Origin: Mortierella sp. BCC40632
Lineage: Eukaryota; Mortierellomycota; Mortierellomycetes; Mortierellales; Mortierellaceae
Reading direction: 5' to 3'
DNA length: 64,000 nt
NCBI GenBank assembly: GCA_011634665.1
Contig: WAEK01000017.1
Span: 1,140,300-1,204,299 of the forward strand
Shown: positions 33,642 through 44,405 of the stretch, in pieces
How the letters are laid out: every line of letters begins with the position of its first letter
How positions within the stretch are numbered: position 1 is the first letter of the stretch
Position numbers and translations under genes: made by a program
The notes under the pieces: generated by a model
Databases searched by the model: none
What the model saw: the letters and a program-made list of their open reading frames with translations, nothing else
Told to the model about the DNA's origin: nothing

Positions 33642-33704
33642 TGCAGTGTAGCATTTACGATCCCTAGTCTTCCAGGCTAGGGATATAAAAGTAGCCTTCC
33701 CCTC

Positions 33705-33971
33705 TGTAACAAGGCAAGAGGAATAGGGAAGGAGAAGAACAAGGACAGGGACTAGGACAAAGGCTAGGGACAAGAAGTGAGTTACTAACTGACGTTTATT
33801 GAGAAAGAAAGAGAGGAAATAAATACTAGAGAAGATATGTAGAAAAAGGGGTGAACCCTTTCCATGGAGCGCGGCAATGGGGGAAGAAAATTCGTGTCCG
33901 TCCGTACAGATCGAAACATTCCAGCAAGGACATTCTCAAAGAGACGCACCAAGGTAGCATACTCTTTGACA
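33705..33971 (-). repeat. 3' LTR of Gypsy-1B
   Basis: 267 bp. The polypurine tract (minus strand TAGAGGGGGGAG) is at 33972-33983. Confidence 0.94.
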
Positions 33972-33980
33972 CTCCCCCCT

Positions 33981-36900
33981 CTAAAAAAGAGGTCCTTCTC
34001 CTTGAGAGTATCTCGGTAATCTTGAATAACATCCTGTGCGTTCTCGAGGTCTTCGAGCGTCTGCCAAGTGCTATCTTTTACCGGGAAACCAACCCATTTG
34101 ACTAAGAATTTAATTAGACCTTCCTTTGTCTTCTTGTGCTTGACGATTCGCTCCACCTCATAGGGCTGTTCATAGTACTCATCGCTATCGTCAATGAGAG
34201 GGTTCCTTGTCAGGCCTCAGCTCTTCATTATCCGCAAACTCGTCACTCCTACGAGTAGTAGCCCTGAGCTTTGGAGACGTGGAACACAGGATGCAGTCGA
34301 CTTCTAGGAGGTAACTGCAACTTGTAGTTCAAGGGACTTGGTTGAGCAATAATTTTGTAAGGTCCTAGGAATGGTCTCCTCAGTTTGTTGACCTTCTTTG
34401 TCGCATTTTCCGTGGCGGTTTTGATATCGGTTGCGTCGATATAGACAAGATCGTCTATTTCAAATATGGGCCTCGCGTCTGTGGGCATCGTACTGGTCAG
34501 AGTACTTTTTTGTGACTGTCTTGGATAGCGTCATAAACAATTCGGAATCTCGCTTGGTGTTTCTCCATCTCTTCTTTCACATTAGGTTGTTTGACCACAT
34601 GAGCTTTTTTTCCGTCAAGAGTGTCGCTGGTGTTAACGGTACGTGTCCATACATCACTTCGAATGGGCTAAGTCCTGTAGCGGATGACTTGGCAGAATTA
34701 TGCGCAGACTCGGCATGGATGAGGAATTCGTCCCAATCATCGTGAGCCTCATTCGTGTATAAGCGCAGATACTGTTCCAAGGACTGGATGATTCGCTCTG
34801 CTTGTCCGTTTGATTGTTGATGTCTAGCGGTTGACATGTCCAGACTCGTTCCAAGATGCTCGAAAAGGCTCTTCCAGAATGTACTGGTGAATCTGGTGTC
34901 TCGGTCCGACACGATTGACTTGGGAACTCCATAATGTCGGAACACTTGCTGGAAAAATATGTTGGCAACATCCTTGGCGGTGCAACTGGTTTTGTGGCGA
35001 CAAACACAGCGGCTTTTACTAAACCCTGTCCACAAATACTACTATTGCATCATGTCCTGCTTTCGTTTTAGGTAGATGTGTCACCAGGTCCATTGCAATG
35101 TGCGTCCAAGGTTTCTCTGGAATGGGTAATGGCTGCAATAGCCCCAGTTCTTTTGTCGTTCTGTGCTTGCTAAGTCGACACTCGTGGCACGAGCTAACAT
35201 AATTTTTGACGGATTGCCACATGCCCGGCCAATAGTATCCTTCAGATAGCCGGACGTATGTCTTGTCAACACCAAAGGTGTCCTGCTAACGACGAGTCAT
35301 GGATTTCCTTCATGATCGTAGACTTTTCCTCTGGTAGGTTGGGTACACATAATCGCATGTCTTTCTTAAGGTAGAGGAGGTTGTCATGGAGCGTGAACTC
35401 GTACGGGTTATTCTTTTTCCTTGAACTGCTCTAACTCGTTTCAACCAATCGCCAAAATCTTCATCCTCCCTCGTAGGCCTCTCTGCAAGCTTCCAAGATT
35501 GTGGATCCGATTACTGGTTTTGACTCCATACTGGCTGCATCTTGGTAGTCCGGCCTTCTTGAAAGAGCATCAGGTACAACATTGAGTGGTCCTTTTTGTA
35601 TCGTATCACAAAAATTATACTCTGCTAGTTTTTCCATCCAGCGAATTTGGCGAGGACTGAGCGTGTTTTTTGTATCCAGATATTTTAGTGATTCATGATC
35701 GGTGAAAACAATAAAGGGCTCGGCTGTCGAATGCAGATATACTCGCCATTTTTTGGAGTGCATGGACGGCGGCAAGTTGTTCTTTTTCATGGATTGGGTA
35801 ATTAATCTCTGCAGCGGACAGTTTCCTTGATTCGAACGCGACTGGTCGACCGTTCTGCATTAACGCTGCACCAATAGCATATTTCGAGGAGTCGACATGG
35901 ACTTCAACAGGGAGTTCGGGATTGAAGACAGCCAGGACTGGGGCGTTCATAATTGCCTTTTTCAATTTTTGAACGCACGTTTTGTTCTTTCAACCATCGG
36001 AAGGTCACATCTTTTTTCAGTAGTTCAGTGAGGGGAGCGGCAATCTTGGCGAGCTTGTGAATGAAGCGTCGGTAGTAGTTGACAAGTCCTAGAAACGATT
36101 GGATATCTAGGACACAGCGCAAGGCTGGCCACTCGGCTATTGCCTGGACTTTGGAGGGGTCGACCGATACGCCCTTGCTGGACACGATGTGTCCTAGGAA
36201 GCCAACTTCGCTCTTGGCAAATTCGCACTTGGACAGCTTGGCATACAGTCGATGTTCTCGTAATTTGCGCAAGATAATTTCCAAATGAACTAAATGTTGT
36301 TCCATGTTCTTGCTGAATATCAATAGATCGTCGAGGTATATGATCACACAACCATCCAGTTCGGTTCGGAAAACTTCGTTCATTAATGTCATGAAGGTGG
36401 CAGGAGCATTGGTCAATCCGAATGGCAGCACAAGGAACTCATATAGGCCGTATCTTGTGCGAAAAGCGGTCTTGTGTACGTCGTTTTCGTGAATTCGAAC
36501 TTGGTGATAACCTGTTCGTAAATCCATTTTGCTAAACACTTCTGCGCCGTTCAGTCGATCAAGCAACTCATCAATTCTTGGTAACGGATAAGTATTCCTG
36601 ATTGTTTGTTTGTTCAATGCTCTGTAGTCAATGCACATTCTCAAGTCGCCTTCTTTTTTCCGCACAAACAATACAGGAGCACCGTAAGGGGATTGACTAG
36701 GTCTAATGAACCCGTGTCGTAGCAGGTCATCAATTTGTTTTTTGAGCTCGTCCATTTCGGCCAAGGAAAGTTGATAGGTAGGCCTAGAGGGCGGCGTCGA
36801 TCCAGGAATCAGGTCAATGTGATGGTCTACTGAACGCTCAGGAGGTAGTTCTTTTCGGGAGTTCCTCTGGAAATACATCGCTGTATTTTTCTAGGGAGAA

Positions 36901-37887
36901 CTTCTACCTCCGGTGGCCGACTTTCGCTTTTCTTGTTATCCTCCTCGTTCGATCGCACAATGCACAAGTAGGCTTGGTGTTTTCCAAGGGAACGTTTGAA
37001 TTGCATTGCGGACAATACTGGTTGGTGTGTCGGTCGGGTGTATCCTTGGATTACAATGTCAGGTTCGACTCGGATGACGTGGTTGGCAAGGTCTAATATT
37101 GGTTGCGGTTTACTATGTGCCAGCCAACGTTTGCCCAGGATTGCTTCGAATTTCATGTCGACAACATTGAATTGGATTACTGGGCAAAAATTGTCGGCAA
37201 GTCGGAGTCGGATGTGGCAATATTGGGTACAAAGTGTTGGTTGGCCATTGCCAAACGCAACTGTTGTTGGATTTCGCTTTTTGACGTTGCGATATGAAGG
37301 CGCTTGACTACCTCGTAATTAATGTAACTTGCGGATGCGCCGCTATCTACCATAATGTCGATAGTATGATCCTTGAAACGACCGGCCACATACATGAGAG
37401 GTTCGTCTTCGATTTCTTCTGGTAATTCAGGGTTAACTTCCTGACTGTTGGAATCTGGACATGGACTAGCAGAAAACTTATTCTGGGGACTGGGAGTGAA
37501 GGTTGAGTCGTCTGACTCACTACTGGATTCACGGGACACGGCACTACATTCTGCACTTGCAGGGAACTCGGGGCCAAGGCTACTATTGGTATCTTGAACA
37601 GGCAGCGGCCCACGTGAACCGACGACATTTAACGGGGTTGGACTGGGAATGGCACTCGCTGAGAACCGGAAACCAACTTTGGTCTCGGAACTGGGATCAA
37701 TTGTTAACCCACTTGGATCGACAATTTTAGGCTGGGAGGAGATACGAAGCTCACTTGAGCTGGAGGGACATGATTCTGATTGTTTAGAAATGTCACTCGA
37801 CGTTTCTGGACAATTTGTGGGTTTAGGGAACACTCCTTCTGGACAATCACCAATAACATTTACGACCGTAGTCCCATATAAAGATCC
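33981..37887 (-). pseudogene. Pol of Gypsy-1B (frameshifted)
   Basis: Same domain order as Gypsy-1A pol. Protease (MVDSGASASYINYE) lies in a 218-codon frame at 37177-37833. RT and the start of RNase H are uninterrupted at 35904-36878, including the segment where Gypsy-1A is frameshifted. Integrase fragments are at 34577-35275 and the chromodomain at 33981-34156. Breaks near 37180, 36860, 35780, 35280, 35020, 34600 and 34270 differ from those of Gypsy-1A, so the two copies together show what an intact parent would have had. Copy-specific indels in homopolymers suggest either recent decay or sequencing error. Confidence 0.88.
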
Positions 37888-37897
37888 AGAATTCTTT

Positions 37898-38650
37898 TTA
37901 TTGGGACGGGGCTTTTTCCCGACGCATTTTTTTTTTTTGCCTCACAGTTCTTGGCTTGATGGCCAGGTTGGTGACAATAGAAGCATGCACGATTTTTCCA
38001 GTCCGCTTGTTTTGAGGACTCATCTTGTGCATGTTCATAGCGTCTAGCTCCATCGGTTCTGCTTGGCTATTCGAGGACTCAGGCCTTGCTGGTTCATGTT
38101 TGGGTTGTGGTTCCCAAGAATGTTGCTTCCCACGTTGGTACACTCGGTCGAGGCTCTCAGACACTTGAACAATCGTGTACAGGTCTTGTCGAAGGCTTGG
38201 ATTACCGGCGAAATGTTCTTGAAGTCTTTGTCCAAGCCCTTGGAGGAAGACCTGGATCGCTTCTGCCTCACTCATGTCAGTGAGGACAGAGCGTAGGGTT
38301 TCGAACTCATTGATGTAATCCGTGACAGACCCTTTCTGTTTTAGGTTGTACAATTTGCTACGAGCGAACAATTTGGTGTTGGGGCTCGAGTAGCGTTTTT
38401 CCAACGCAGCCTTGAAACTGATCCAATCGTTATCATTGAGGACAGCTGGAAACGTAAGGGTCCGGACCCAGTTGCGCGCGTTGCCTTGGAGAAGAAGACG
38501 GCACCCTTGGATCCGTTGACTCGCGTTGAGACTGAGAGCATCGCTATACTCTTCAATATCCTTGATCCAGTTGGAAACGTTTTTGTTTGGAAGGCCTTTG
38601 AATTCATGGAGATGGACATTTTTAACAAAGGTATCGAAGTGGTTAGGCAT
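37898..38650 (-). CDS. Gag of Gypsy-1B
   Basis: 250 codons from ATG 38650, same length and nearly the same sequence as Gypsy-1A gag over the capsid region (MPNHFDTFVKNVHLHEFKG). A frameshift near 37980-37990 garbles the zinc knuckle (first Cys pair lost: MSPQNKRTGKIVHASI) and an A-run near 37930 shifts back close to the end. The capsid part is intact; nucleic-acid binding would be lost if the shift is real. Confidence 0.85.
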   Translation of the reverse strand: MPNHFDTFVKNVHLHEFKGLPNKNVSNWIKDIEEYSDALSLNASQRIQGCRLLLQGNARNWVRTLTFPAVLNDNDWISFKAALEKRYSSPNTKLFARSKLYNLKQKGSVTDYINEFETLRSVLTDMSEAEAIQVFLQGLGQRLQEHFAGNPSLRQDLYTIVQVSESLDRVYQRGKQHSWEPQPKHEPARPESSNSQAEPMELDAMNMHKMSPQNKRTGKIVHASIVTNLAIKPRTVRQKKKMRREKAPSQ

Positions 38651-38686
38651 AATGGAGGTGGTGGAAGGGAACTTCCTTTGCTACCA

Positions 38687-38952
38687 TGTAACAAGGCAAG
38701 AGGAATAGGGAAGGAGAAGAACAAGGACAGGGACTAGGACAAAGGCTAGGGACAAGAAGTGAGTTACTAACTGACGTTTATTGAGAAAGAAGAGAGGAAA
38801 TAAATACTAGAGAAGATATGTAGAAAAAGGGGTGAACCCTTTCCATGGAGCGCGGCAATGGGGGAAGAAAATTCGTGTCCGTCCGTACAGATCGAAACAT
38901 TCCAGCAAGGACATTCTCAAAGAGACGCACCAAGGTAGCATACTCTTTGACA
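38687..38952 (-). repeat. 5' LTR of Gypsy-1B
   Basis: 266 bp. The primer binding site TGGTAGCAAAG follows on the minus strand at 38676-38686. Confidence 0.93.
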
Positions 38953-39608
38953 CCCTCCCCCCTGTAATAAAGTCAGCTTTCTTTCCTCTGTCCCTCAAGT
39001 CCATTTGCTTTAGCAACTGTCCCTGTCGCGCTGTCCCCAAGGTATTGACCGAGCCCAAGACCTCGATCAAGATCATGATCTATTATCTTTTCACTCTCCC
39101 ATACTAAATCAGTCCTCATCTCCAGCTACCCTGAACAGATCTGCAGTATTGACTCCTCGATTCTTTGAAAAAGAAAAGGCAGGACTCAAGAGCCATTTCC
39201 CATTAACGGTGCTATCCCAGCTGTAAGTATGAGACTCGGTGAAAAGTAAAAGATCGGACGAAGACTGCTCCCTGAATGGCTCTCCTTCGGTGGCCATTCT
39301 TGCAAGATTCCTTTGATCAACATGCGAGGACTTTACGGACCCATCCCAGTTTGATCCGCATTGGATTCATGCCTCAAGATCCCGTTCATTGATAGCTATC
39401 TCCGTCCTCCCTTTATGCATTCATAGAATAGTTAGAGTCGAAGGCGATCCCCTCATAGTTGTCCCTGTCTCTCAGTCCCTACTGTAGTCTTCCGTACCTG
39501 TCCTTTGTAAGTCTTCAGTACATCTTCACTTGGTCCGTATTTCTATGATAGAAAAGAAGAGTAGTTATTGATTAGAAGCATCTGTCCTTAGACTCTACGC
39601 GGCATGAC

Positions 39609-41139
39609 ACTGACAGAAAATCTGGGTCGAGCGTATGAGGATGCTGCCAGTGCTCGGTACTTGGAGCCTCGCACCCGTATTCCTGTTTCTACAGATTGGA
39701 GACTTCGGGTGCTTGAAGAGTACAGAGATCAAGAATTTCTTGTTTTCATGCGCATGACAAAGGCCCAATTCAACACCTTGATAGATCTTATCAAGGACCA
39801 TCCTGTCTTTGTCTCGAAAGGAAACAAGCCTCAAGAACCTGTTCGCGATCAGCTGAAAACATGCCTTTATCGTCTCGGAGCAAAGGCAGAATCTATTGAC
39901 CGCACAGCTGCCGCGATGGGTATCTCCAAAGGGTCAGCACAAAACTATTTCTGGAGGTGCATCGAGGCCATTGGCTCCCTTGCCCCAAGGTTCATCCAGT
40001 GGCCAGATGCCAACAGACGACGAGAGATCAAAGCATGGACCGAAGAGGCATATGGTCTTCCACAAGCTATTGGCGCTATTGACGGAGTTCACTTTCCATA
40101 CGACAAAGCTCCAAACCTCGAGCCCGCTGCGTGGAATACATACAAGTGTCGGTACGCTGTGAGTGCCACTGCAGTCTGCGATCACGAAAAGTTCTTTACA
40201 TTTTTTGACGCAGGGTTTGTCGGATCAATGCACGACTCACCAGCATTCAAATGGACGCTTTTGTATCAACGGAGCAATATCTTCTTCAGGGGAGACGAGT
40301 ATTTGTTGGCGGACAGTGGGTATGCATTACTCCCAGTAACTATCACACCATTTCGAGAAAAAAAGCAGAATACCAGAGAGCGCCGAACCTTCAACAGCCG
40401 GCATAAGTCAGCTCGGAGTGTGATAGAATATGCTTTTGGAATGCTCAAAAGCAAATTTAGATCTCTCGAATGTATGGCTGTCGATGTTGAGAAGGAGACG
40501 GATAGAAAGGACGTGAACAACTGGATTTTAGCTTGCGCTACACTCCACAACTTTCTCCTGATGCATCCAGGAAAGTGTCTCGAGGAGAGACCGAAAAGTA
40601 CTTTTAATCGGACCTATTTGAGACGAGCTTCTGTTGAGCTTCCGGTGGATCACAACGAGAAGCGAGATAGATGTGATGGAGATGCAAAGCGCGAGAAGCT
40701 TGTACAATGTGTTGCGAGATACACCCCATACAAAAAGAGAGTCTTATTCATGAACTACAAGTTTGTCTGTTGCATTTTGCTCTTGAGAAGCTCATTTTGT
40801 AACCTCAAGTCGAAATTCGCTTGTGTTAATTGTTCTATCTTCTTCTCCAGTCTGTCAGTCTTCTCCTCCATCCTGTCAATGGTCCCTTCCAATCTGCCGA
40901 TAGTGCTTTTTACGATCTCAACAATAATATTCATCTGGTCAACGTTCCCCGTACCAAGCGTTCTCAGAGCATCAGCTAGATTTGATACTACGGCGCCGGT
41001 TACCCCTTGTGCGTCCATTTTCCTGGACTGCGAAGTAGGCGAAGTAGGAGAACTCATCCTTGCGCTTACTTCCATGTCGTCTTCAGGAGGTACACTTATC
41101 AGGGAGTCCGCTTCACAGCCTAAGTCTATTTGTTACTGA
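39609..41139 (+). CDS. Harbinger transposase, main part (DDE_Tnp_4 type)
   Basis: Nuclease-like transposase. It begins at TENLGRAYEDAAS, with a helical N-terminal region (QFNTLIDLIKDHPVF, AAAMGISKGSAQNYF). The catalytic residues lie in GAIDGVHFP (first Asp), LADSGYALL (second Asp) and RSVIEYAFGMLKSKF (Glu), followed by CATLHNFLL, all typical of PIF/Harbinger. After about 40740 the frame runs 385 nt antisense to the last exon of the companion gene, giving an unlikely Ser/Leu/Phe-rich tail to a stop at 41137-41139. The real protein may end earlier through an unseen splice or indel. It lacks its first 39 codons, displaced to 33523-33641. Confidence 0.85.
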
Positions 41140-41839
41140 AAAAATGTAACTAACACAGACAGATTAACCAAAATAGCGACATTTGATATGAGCAAGATGA
41201 TATTACCTTCGGAAGCATCATCTAGTAGTGTATCCACTGTTTCTAAGGCGCGAGCATTCCATTCTCCCTGATATCGACACTTAGAACCGTTTCCCACATA
41301 CTTCCACAGCCTGTCATAAAACGGACATATTTTCTCCGCCTGGTTCTTGAGGCTCAGCCCATCTTTTTGAGCCAGATCCTGTCATTGAGATTGCTCCATG
41401 AGCTTGCCGAACTTTTTTTGTTTAATATACTCTATTGCCCTTCGTGCGTTTTTGCTGGTGTAAGAGTGTTTGTCCTGAGAGCCTAACTCTTTCCTAACAT
41501 ACTCGGCAGCCTCACAATATACGGCGTCAATTCCGCCACTAGATCTTGCGAGCGTGGTATCAGATGAACGAGCAACGTTATCACCAGTAGCCATCCATGC
41601 AACGAGGGCTAGGGTAGAAGGTTTTTTCCAAACTCCTGAAAGACCTTCTGGTTCAACAGATGCGGACAAACCCCTCGATTGTTCGAAAGATCCTTCTGGC
41701 TCAATCGATGCCCGGATACCTCGTAGTCGCGCTTGCAGCTCTAAGTTGTAGCTTGTTGGTTTAGGGCTTGAAGCGACATGGAGTTGTGTTCCATCTGGTT
41801 GCTGATCAACTTCTTGCATCGGTGGTTTGTTCTGCTCCC
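40755..41839 (-). pseudogene. Harbinger companion gene, remaining coding sequence with one intron
   Basis: Coding 41839-41207, then an 81-nt intron 41206-41126 (donor GTAATATC, acceptor AAATAG), then 41125-40755 ending in TAG. Together with exon 1 this makes 1389 nt, exactly 463 codons, phase kept throughout. The middle part (YVRKELGSQDKH...ARRAIEYIKQKKFGKLM) and the segment after it (ICPFYDRLWKYVG) resemble the DNA-binding accessory protein of PIF/Harbinger elements, often Myb/SANT-like. The last 80 residues form a clear coiled-coil (IGRLEGTIDRMEEKTDRLEK). It overlaps the transposase frame antisense by 385 nt. In known systems this partner helps import the transposase and bind the ends; that role here is inferred. 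Confidence 0.7.
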
Positions 41840-41841
41840 TA

Positions 41842-43449
41842 AAGTGGTCAGCGAAAGTGTTCGCATAATTTTGAAATTGCAGCACTTTTGTGATTACTCC
41901 CTGTTCCAAGACACAGTGCTATCGCAATTGAAAGAAAGGGTTGTCTGGCCGTTGGGTTTCATTCCGGTTTCATCTGTGACAGGAATCTGCTCAGCATGAT
42001 ATCAAACCATGATTTCAAAAATATCCAGTCCATTCATACACTTTGTTTGAAATAGCATTCTTTTCACCTCCGCTTCTCTTTCTCAACCAACTCTTTATCT
42101 TTCAGCACGGCTCCTCAGCACTGAATTCTCCTCTCCTGCTGTTTCAATCATTAACAGAACACCAATCCAAAATGAGACGGCTCTCCCAAGAAAAGATCAA
42201 CAATGTCAAACTCTTCTTCGACACGGAAGGTCGATCCGTCAGGTGGCAAATGAGCTTCATATCTCCCTTGCAGCTATCGATGATAAGATCAGGAACGAGG
42301 ACAAGGAGAATATTCCTGATCCGATAATAGGTCGTCCTAAGAAAGTTTGCGATGCCACTAGGAGGATGCTTATTCGCCAAGTGAACAGTGGTCAAATTTC
42401 AACTGTTCTCGAGGGAAAGCAGCTCGTTCTTGGAACAGACGGAGTTGACGTTCACATAGAGACAATCAGGAAGTATCTGAAAAAAGATAGTCTCTATTCG
42501 TATGTCAAGCGCAAGGAACTTTATCTGACGAAGAAGCACAAGCAAGATCGAGTCCGGTTTGCCAAGGATCACTTGCACTGGACGGTGGAGGACTGGAAGA
42601 ACGTTATGTTCTCCGACGAGACTGTAGTTAGTAGGATGGGGTCCTACGGAAGGAAGCACTATTACTCTCGAAAACGAAACAAAGGCAAGCGAGAACATCA
42701 CAAGATAGGAGTTCCACAGGGTGGAGGAGGGAAAATTATGATGTGGGGTTGCATTACATTTTTTGGCGTAGGGGACTCCAAGTGGATCAAGGATAGGATC
42801 AATTCGCAAGTGTATCTGGAGATACTCGATGACTATGTAATCGCTTCTCGCAACTGGTGGCAAATGGACGCTGCAAGTTTTCTTTTTCAACAGGACAACG
42901 CCAAAGTTCATACTGCACGTATTATCCAAGACTTCTTCAGACGCAGAAGAATTCGACGACTTGAGTGGCCTGCAAACTCTGCCGACCTCAACATCATTGA
43001 GCATGTATGGGCATACATCAAAAAGGGCTCTGGATAGATACGAAAAACGACTGCACCAAATCTACAGACCTTGTGGGAAAGAATCGATCATATCTGGGGA
43101 TCGATCCCAGATGATTTCCTCCATTCATTGTATGAGAGTCTTCTTCCTAGTCGAATGGAGAAAGTGATACGACTGAAAGGGTGCCAAATAAATTGAAACT
43201 AGAATTGGTCCGACTCCATCAAACAAAAAGTGTAGTGATTCAAATAAAGTGTTCGAATGGAGTGAAGAAATAGAGGGTGTTTATATCTTGACCAAATCTT
43301 TTTCAAATCGATTGACATACAGCCAAAATAGAGACCATCAGCCAAGCAATCTACCATTTAAAAAAGAGAATCGCATAAGTTAAAATGAGCGAGGGAGGAA
43401 AACTGATATAGCAAAACAGAAAACATGCGAACACTTTCGCTGACCACTA
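41842..43449 (+). mobile_element. Tc1/mariner element (Tc1-D) inside Harbinger
   Basis: 1608 bp with ends AAGTGGTCAGCGAAAGTG... and the inverse ending ...CGCTGACCACTA. TA duplications at 41840-41841 and 43450-43451. Same family as Tc1-A (2180-3796). Interrupts the Harbinger companion gene. Confidence 0.9.
42172..43196 (+). pseudogene. Tc1-D transposase, two frameshifts
   Basis: ATG 42172 opens MRRLSQEKINNVKLFF, matching Tc1-A transposase. A frameshift near 42238, within the helix-turn-helix, and another near 43025 after DLNIIEHVWAYIK leave a central 264-codon frame. Catalytic motifs FSDE, FQQDNAKVH and DLNIIEHVW are all present. The end (…KGCQIN) aligns with Tc1-A. Probably inactive as written. 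Confidence 0.87.
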
Positions 43450-43834
43450 TAGATTGAGAGAGCCTGAAGATGCGAACTCCAGGAATTGGTGGCGTGCGGG
43501 ATTTGGCTACCGAGTTTGTCGATGTTGATGTGCCTGAAGCGAGCAGTGACATGGACAAATCAGATGTGCGTGATCGTTTGCGGGCAAGTGGTTCATCCTC
43601 TTGTCCATCCTCTTGTCCATCCTCTTGTCCATCCTCTTGTCCATCCTCTTGTCCCTTCATTGGTGACATGGAGCCATGCTCTCCGTCATTCGTGTAATGA
43701 GGCTGCTCAGTCCGCGTCCTAACTCTTGCTCGCGACTGAGTTCGAGAAGGAGTAGCATCAGTAACAACAGGGTTGGTAGGATGAACGACTTTTCCGCTTC
43801 GTAAAGTGAGTGAGTATTTAGATCTGGGTGCCAT
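43450..43834 (-). pseudogene. Harbinger companion gene, exon 1 5' part
   Basis: ATG 43834 starts MAPRSKYSLTLRSGKVV. The N-terminal ~125 residues are basic and Ser-rich, with five tandem GQED repeats encoded by a 12-bp minisatellite and a KRSR cluster, a possible nuclear signal. The frame runs to the Tc1-D insertion. Removing Tc1-D with one TA joins it in frame to 41839 (…RLSQS-REQNKPPMQE). Confidence 0.75.
43594..43653. repeat. 12-bp minisatellite, five copies, in coding sequence
   Basis: CATCCTCTTGTC repeated five times. On the minus strand it encodes GQED repeats in the companion protein. Its length is a multiple of three, so copy-number change would keep frame. Confidence 0.9.
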
Positions 43835-44405
43835 GGTGAAAGAAGGTAATAGGAATGCAAACGGTGGGGGATTAGGTCGAGAAAATACTAAATACAGAAG
43901 TTTTTTTTTGTCAGAGTAAACACTTTTTTTTCGTTCCGGTTGTACGAAAAAATGATTGGACCACATTGATTTTGGGACTGTGGGATCCCAAAATCCCAAA
44001 ATCAAAACTCTCTAAAATTGGCAAGCGTGCTCCAAAATGGTTGGCTAGGATTTTGTTTGTCACTTTGTTGTTTTGGGATTCGTATTTGACTACCCCTCAG
44101 GCCTTATTAGAGACCAAAAATCTCAACAGCCAATTGAAGTACCTCTTTAAAACTTTGAGAATATATTTATCATCAATAAATGAATGTTCATTCCAATTTT
44201 CAGTCGATTCCAACCATTGGAGGGCGAGTATCCCAAGATTAAAAAAAAATTGAAAACATTGTAACAATTATGGCCGGCACTGTAGTCATAGGCGGTGGAG
44301 TAAGGTAAATGATTTTGAGAAGGGGAACATGATGATGGAGAAGTTGTATTTAATCTGAAATAGCGATCGGTTTATTGGAAAGGACAGAAAACTTTTCAGA
44401 GGAAA

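Larger units (their letters stand above)
33705..38952 (-). mobile_element. Ty3/gypsy chromodomain retrotransposon (Gypsy-1B), complete, inverted
   Basis: 5248 bp, same family as Gypsy-1A and almost identical to it. Perfect 5-bp duplication CCCTC (33700-33704 and 38953-38957). The LTRs of 267 and 266 bp differ by a one-base indel. It inserted into the solo LTR, the latest event in this stack. Opposite orientation to Gypsy-1A, about 12.7 kb away. Confidence 0.95.
33642..39604 (+). mobile_element. Solo LTR of Gypsy-2 family, split by Gypsy-1B
   Basis: LTR segments 33642-33704 and 38953-39604 match the Gypsy-2A LTR from TGCAGTGTAGC to TACGCGGCA. The 4-bp duplication TGAC flanks it (33638-33641 and 39605-39608). 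No internal Gypsy-2 sequence is present, so the element was reduced to one LTR by recombination. It interrupts the Harbinger transposase after codon 39. Confidence 0.9.
33355..44097 (+). mobile_element. PIF/Harbinger element with two convergent genes
   Basis: A 3-bp duplication CAG flanks it (33352-33354 and 44098-44100), the size expected for PIF/Harbinger. Termini are short and imperfect (TAGGGTATTCA against AGGGGTAGTCA). The boundaries are supported by the length of the disrupted Tc1-C terminal repeat. It encodes a DDE transposase on plus and a second, coiled-coil-bearing protein on minus, the usual two-protein arrangement. Its original size without later insertions was ~3.2 kb. It is interrupted by a Gypsy-2-family LTR carrying Gypsy-1B, and by Tc1-D. 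Confidence 0.78.
31802..44282 (+). mobile_element. Tc1/mariner element (Tc1-C) holding the Harbinger stack
   Basis: Ends CAATGCCGGCCAAAACTG... (31802) and the inverse ...TTATGGCCGGCACTG (44282), with TA at 31800-31801 and 44283-44284. Each terminal repeat is ~210 bp, with an outer and an inverted inner copy of GGCCAAAACTGTTACAATG. The inner copies lie at about 31990-32015 and 33330-33348. The distance from inner site to outer end is 214 bp on the left and about 207-214 bp on the right when the Harbinger insertion (33355-44097) is subtracted, which ties the distant right end to this element. It sits inside Gypsy-3. Confidence 0.82.

Noticed and set aside
39604..39606. ATG as start of the Harbinger transposase
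   Set aside because: It is formed by the last base of a solo LTR and the target duplication; the original coding sequence continues from 33523-33641.
43835..44005. N-terminal extension of the Harbinger companion protein from a TTG codon
   Set aside because: There is no ATG, and the sequence approaches the terminal region of the element. ATG 43834 is a normal start.
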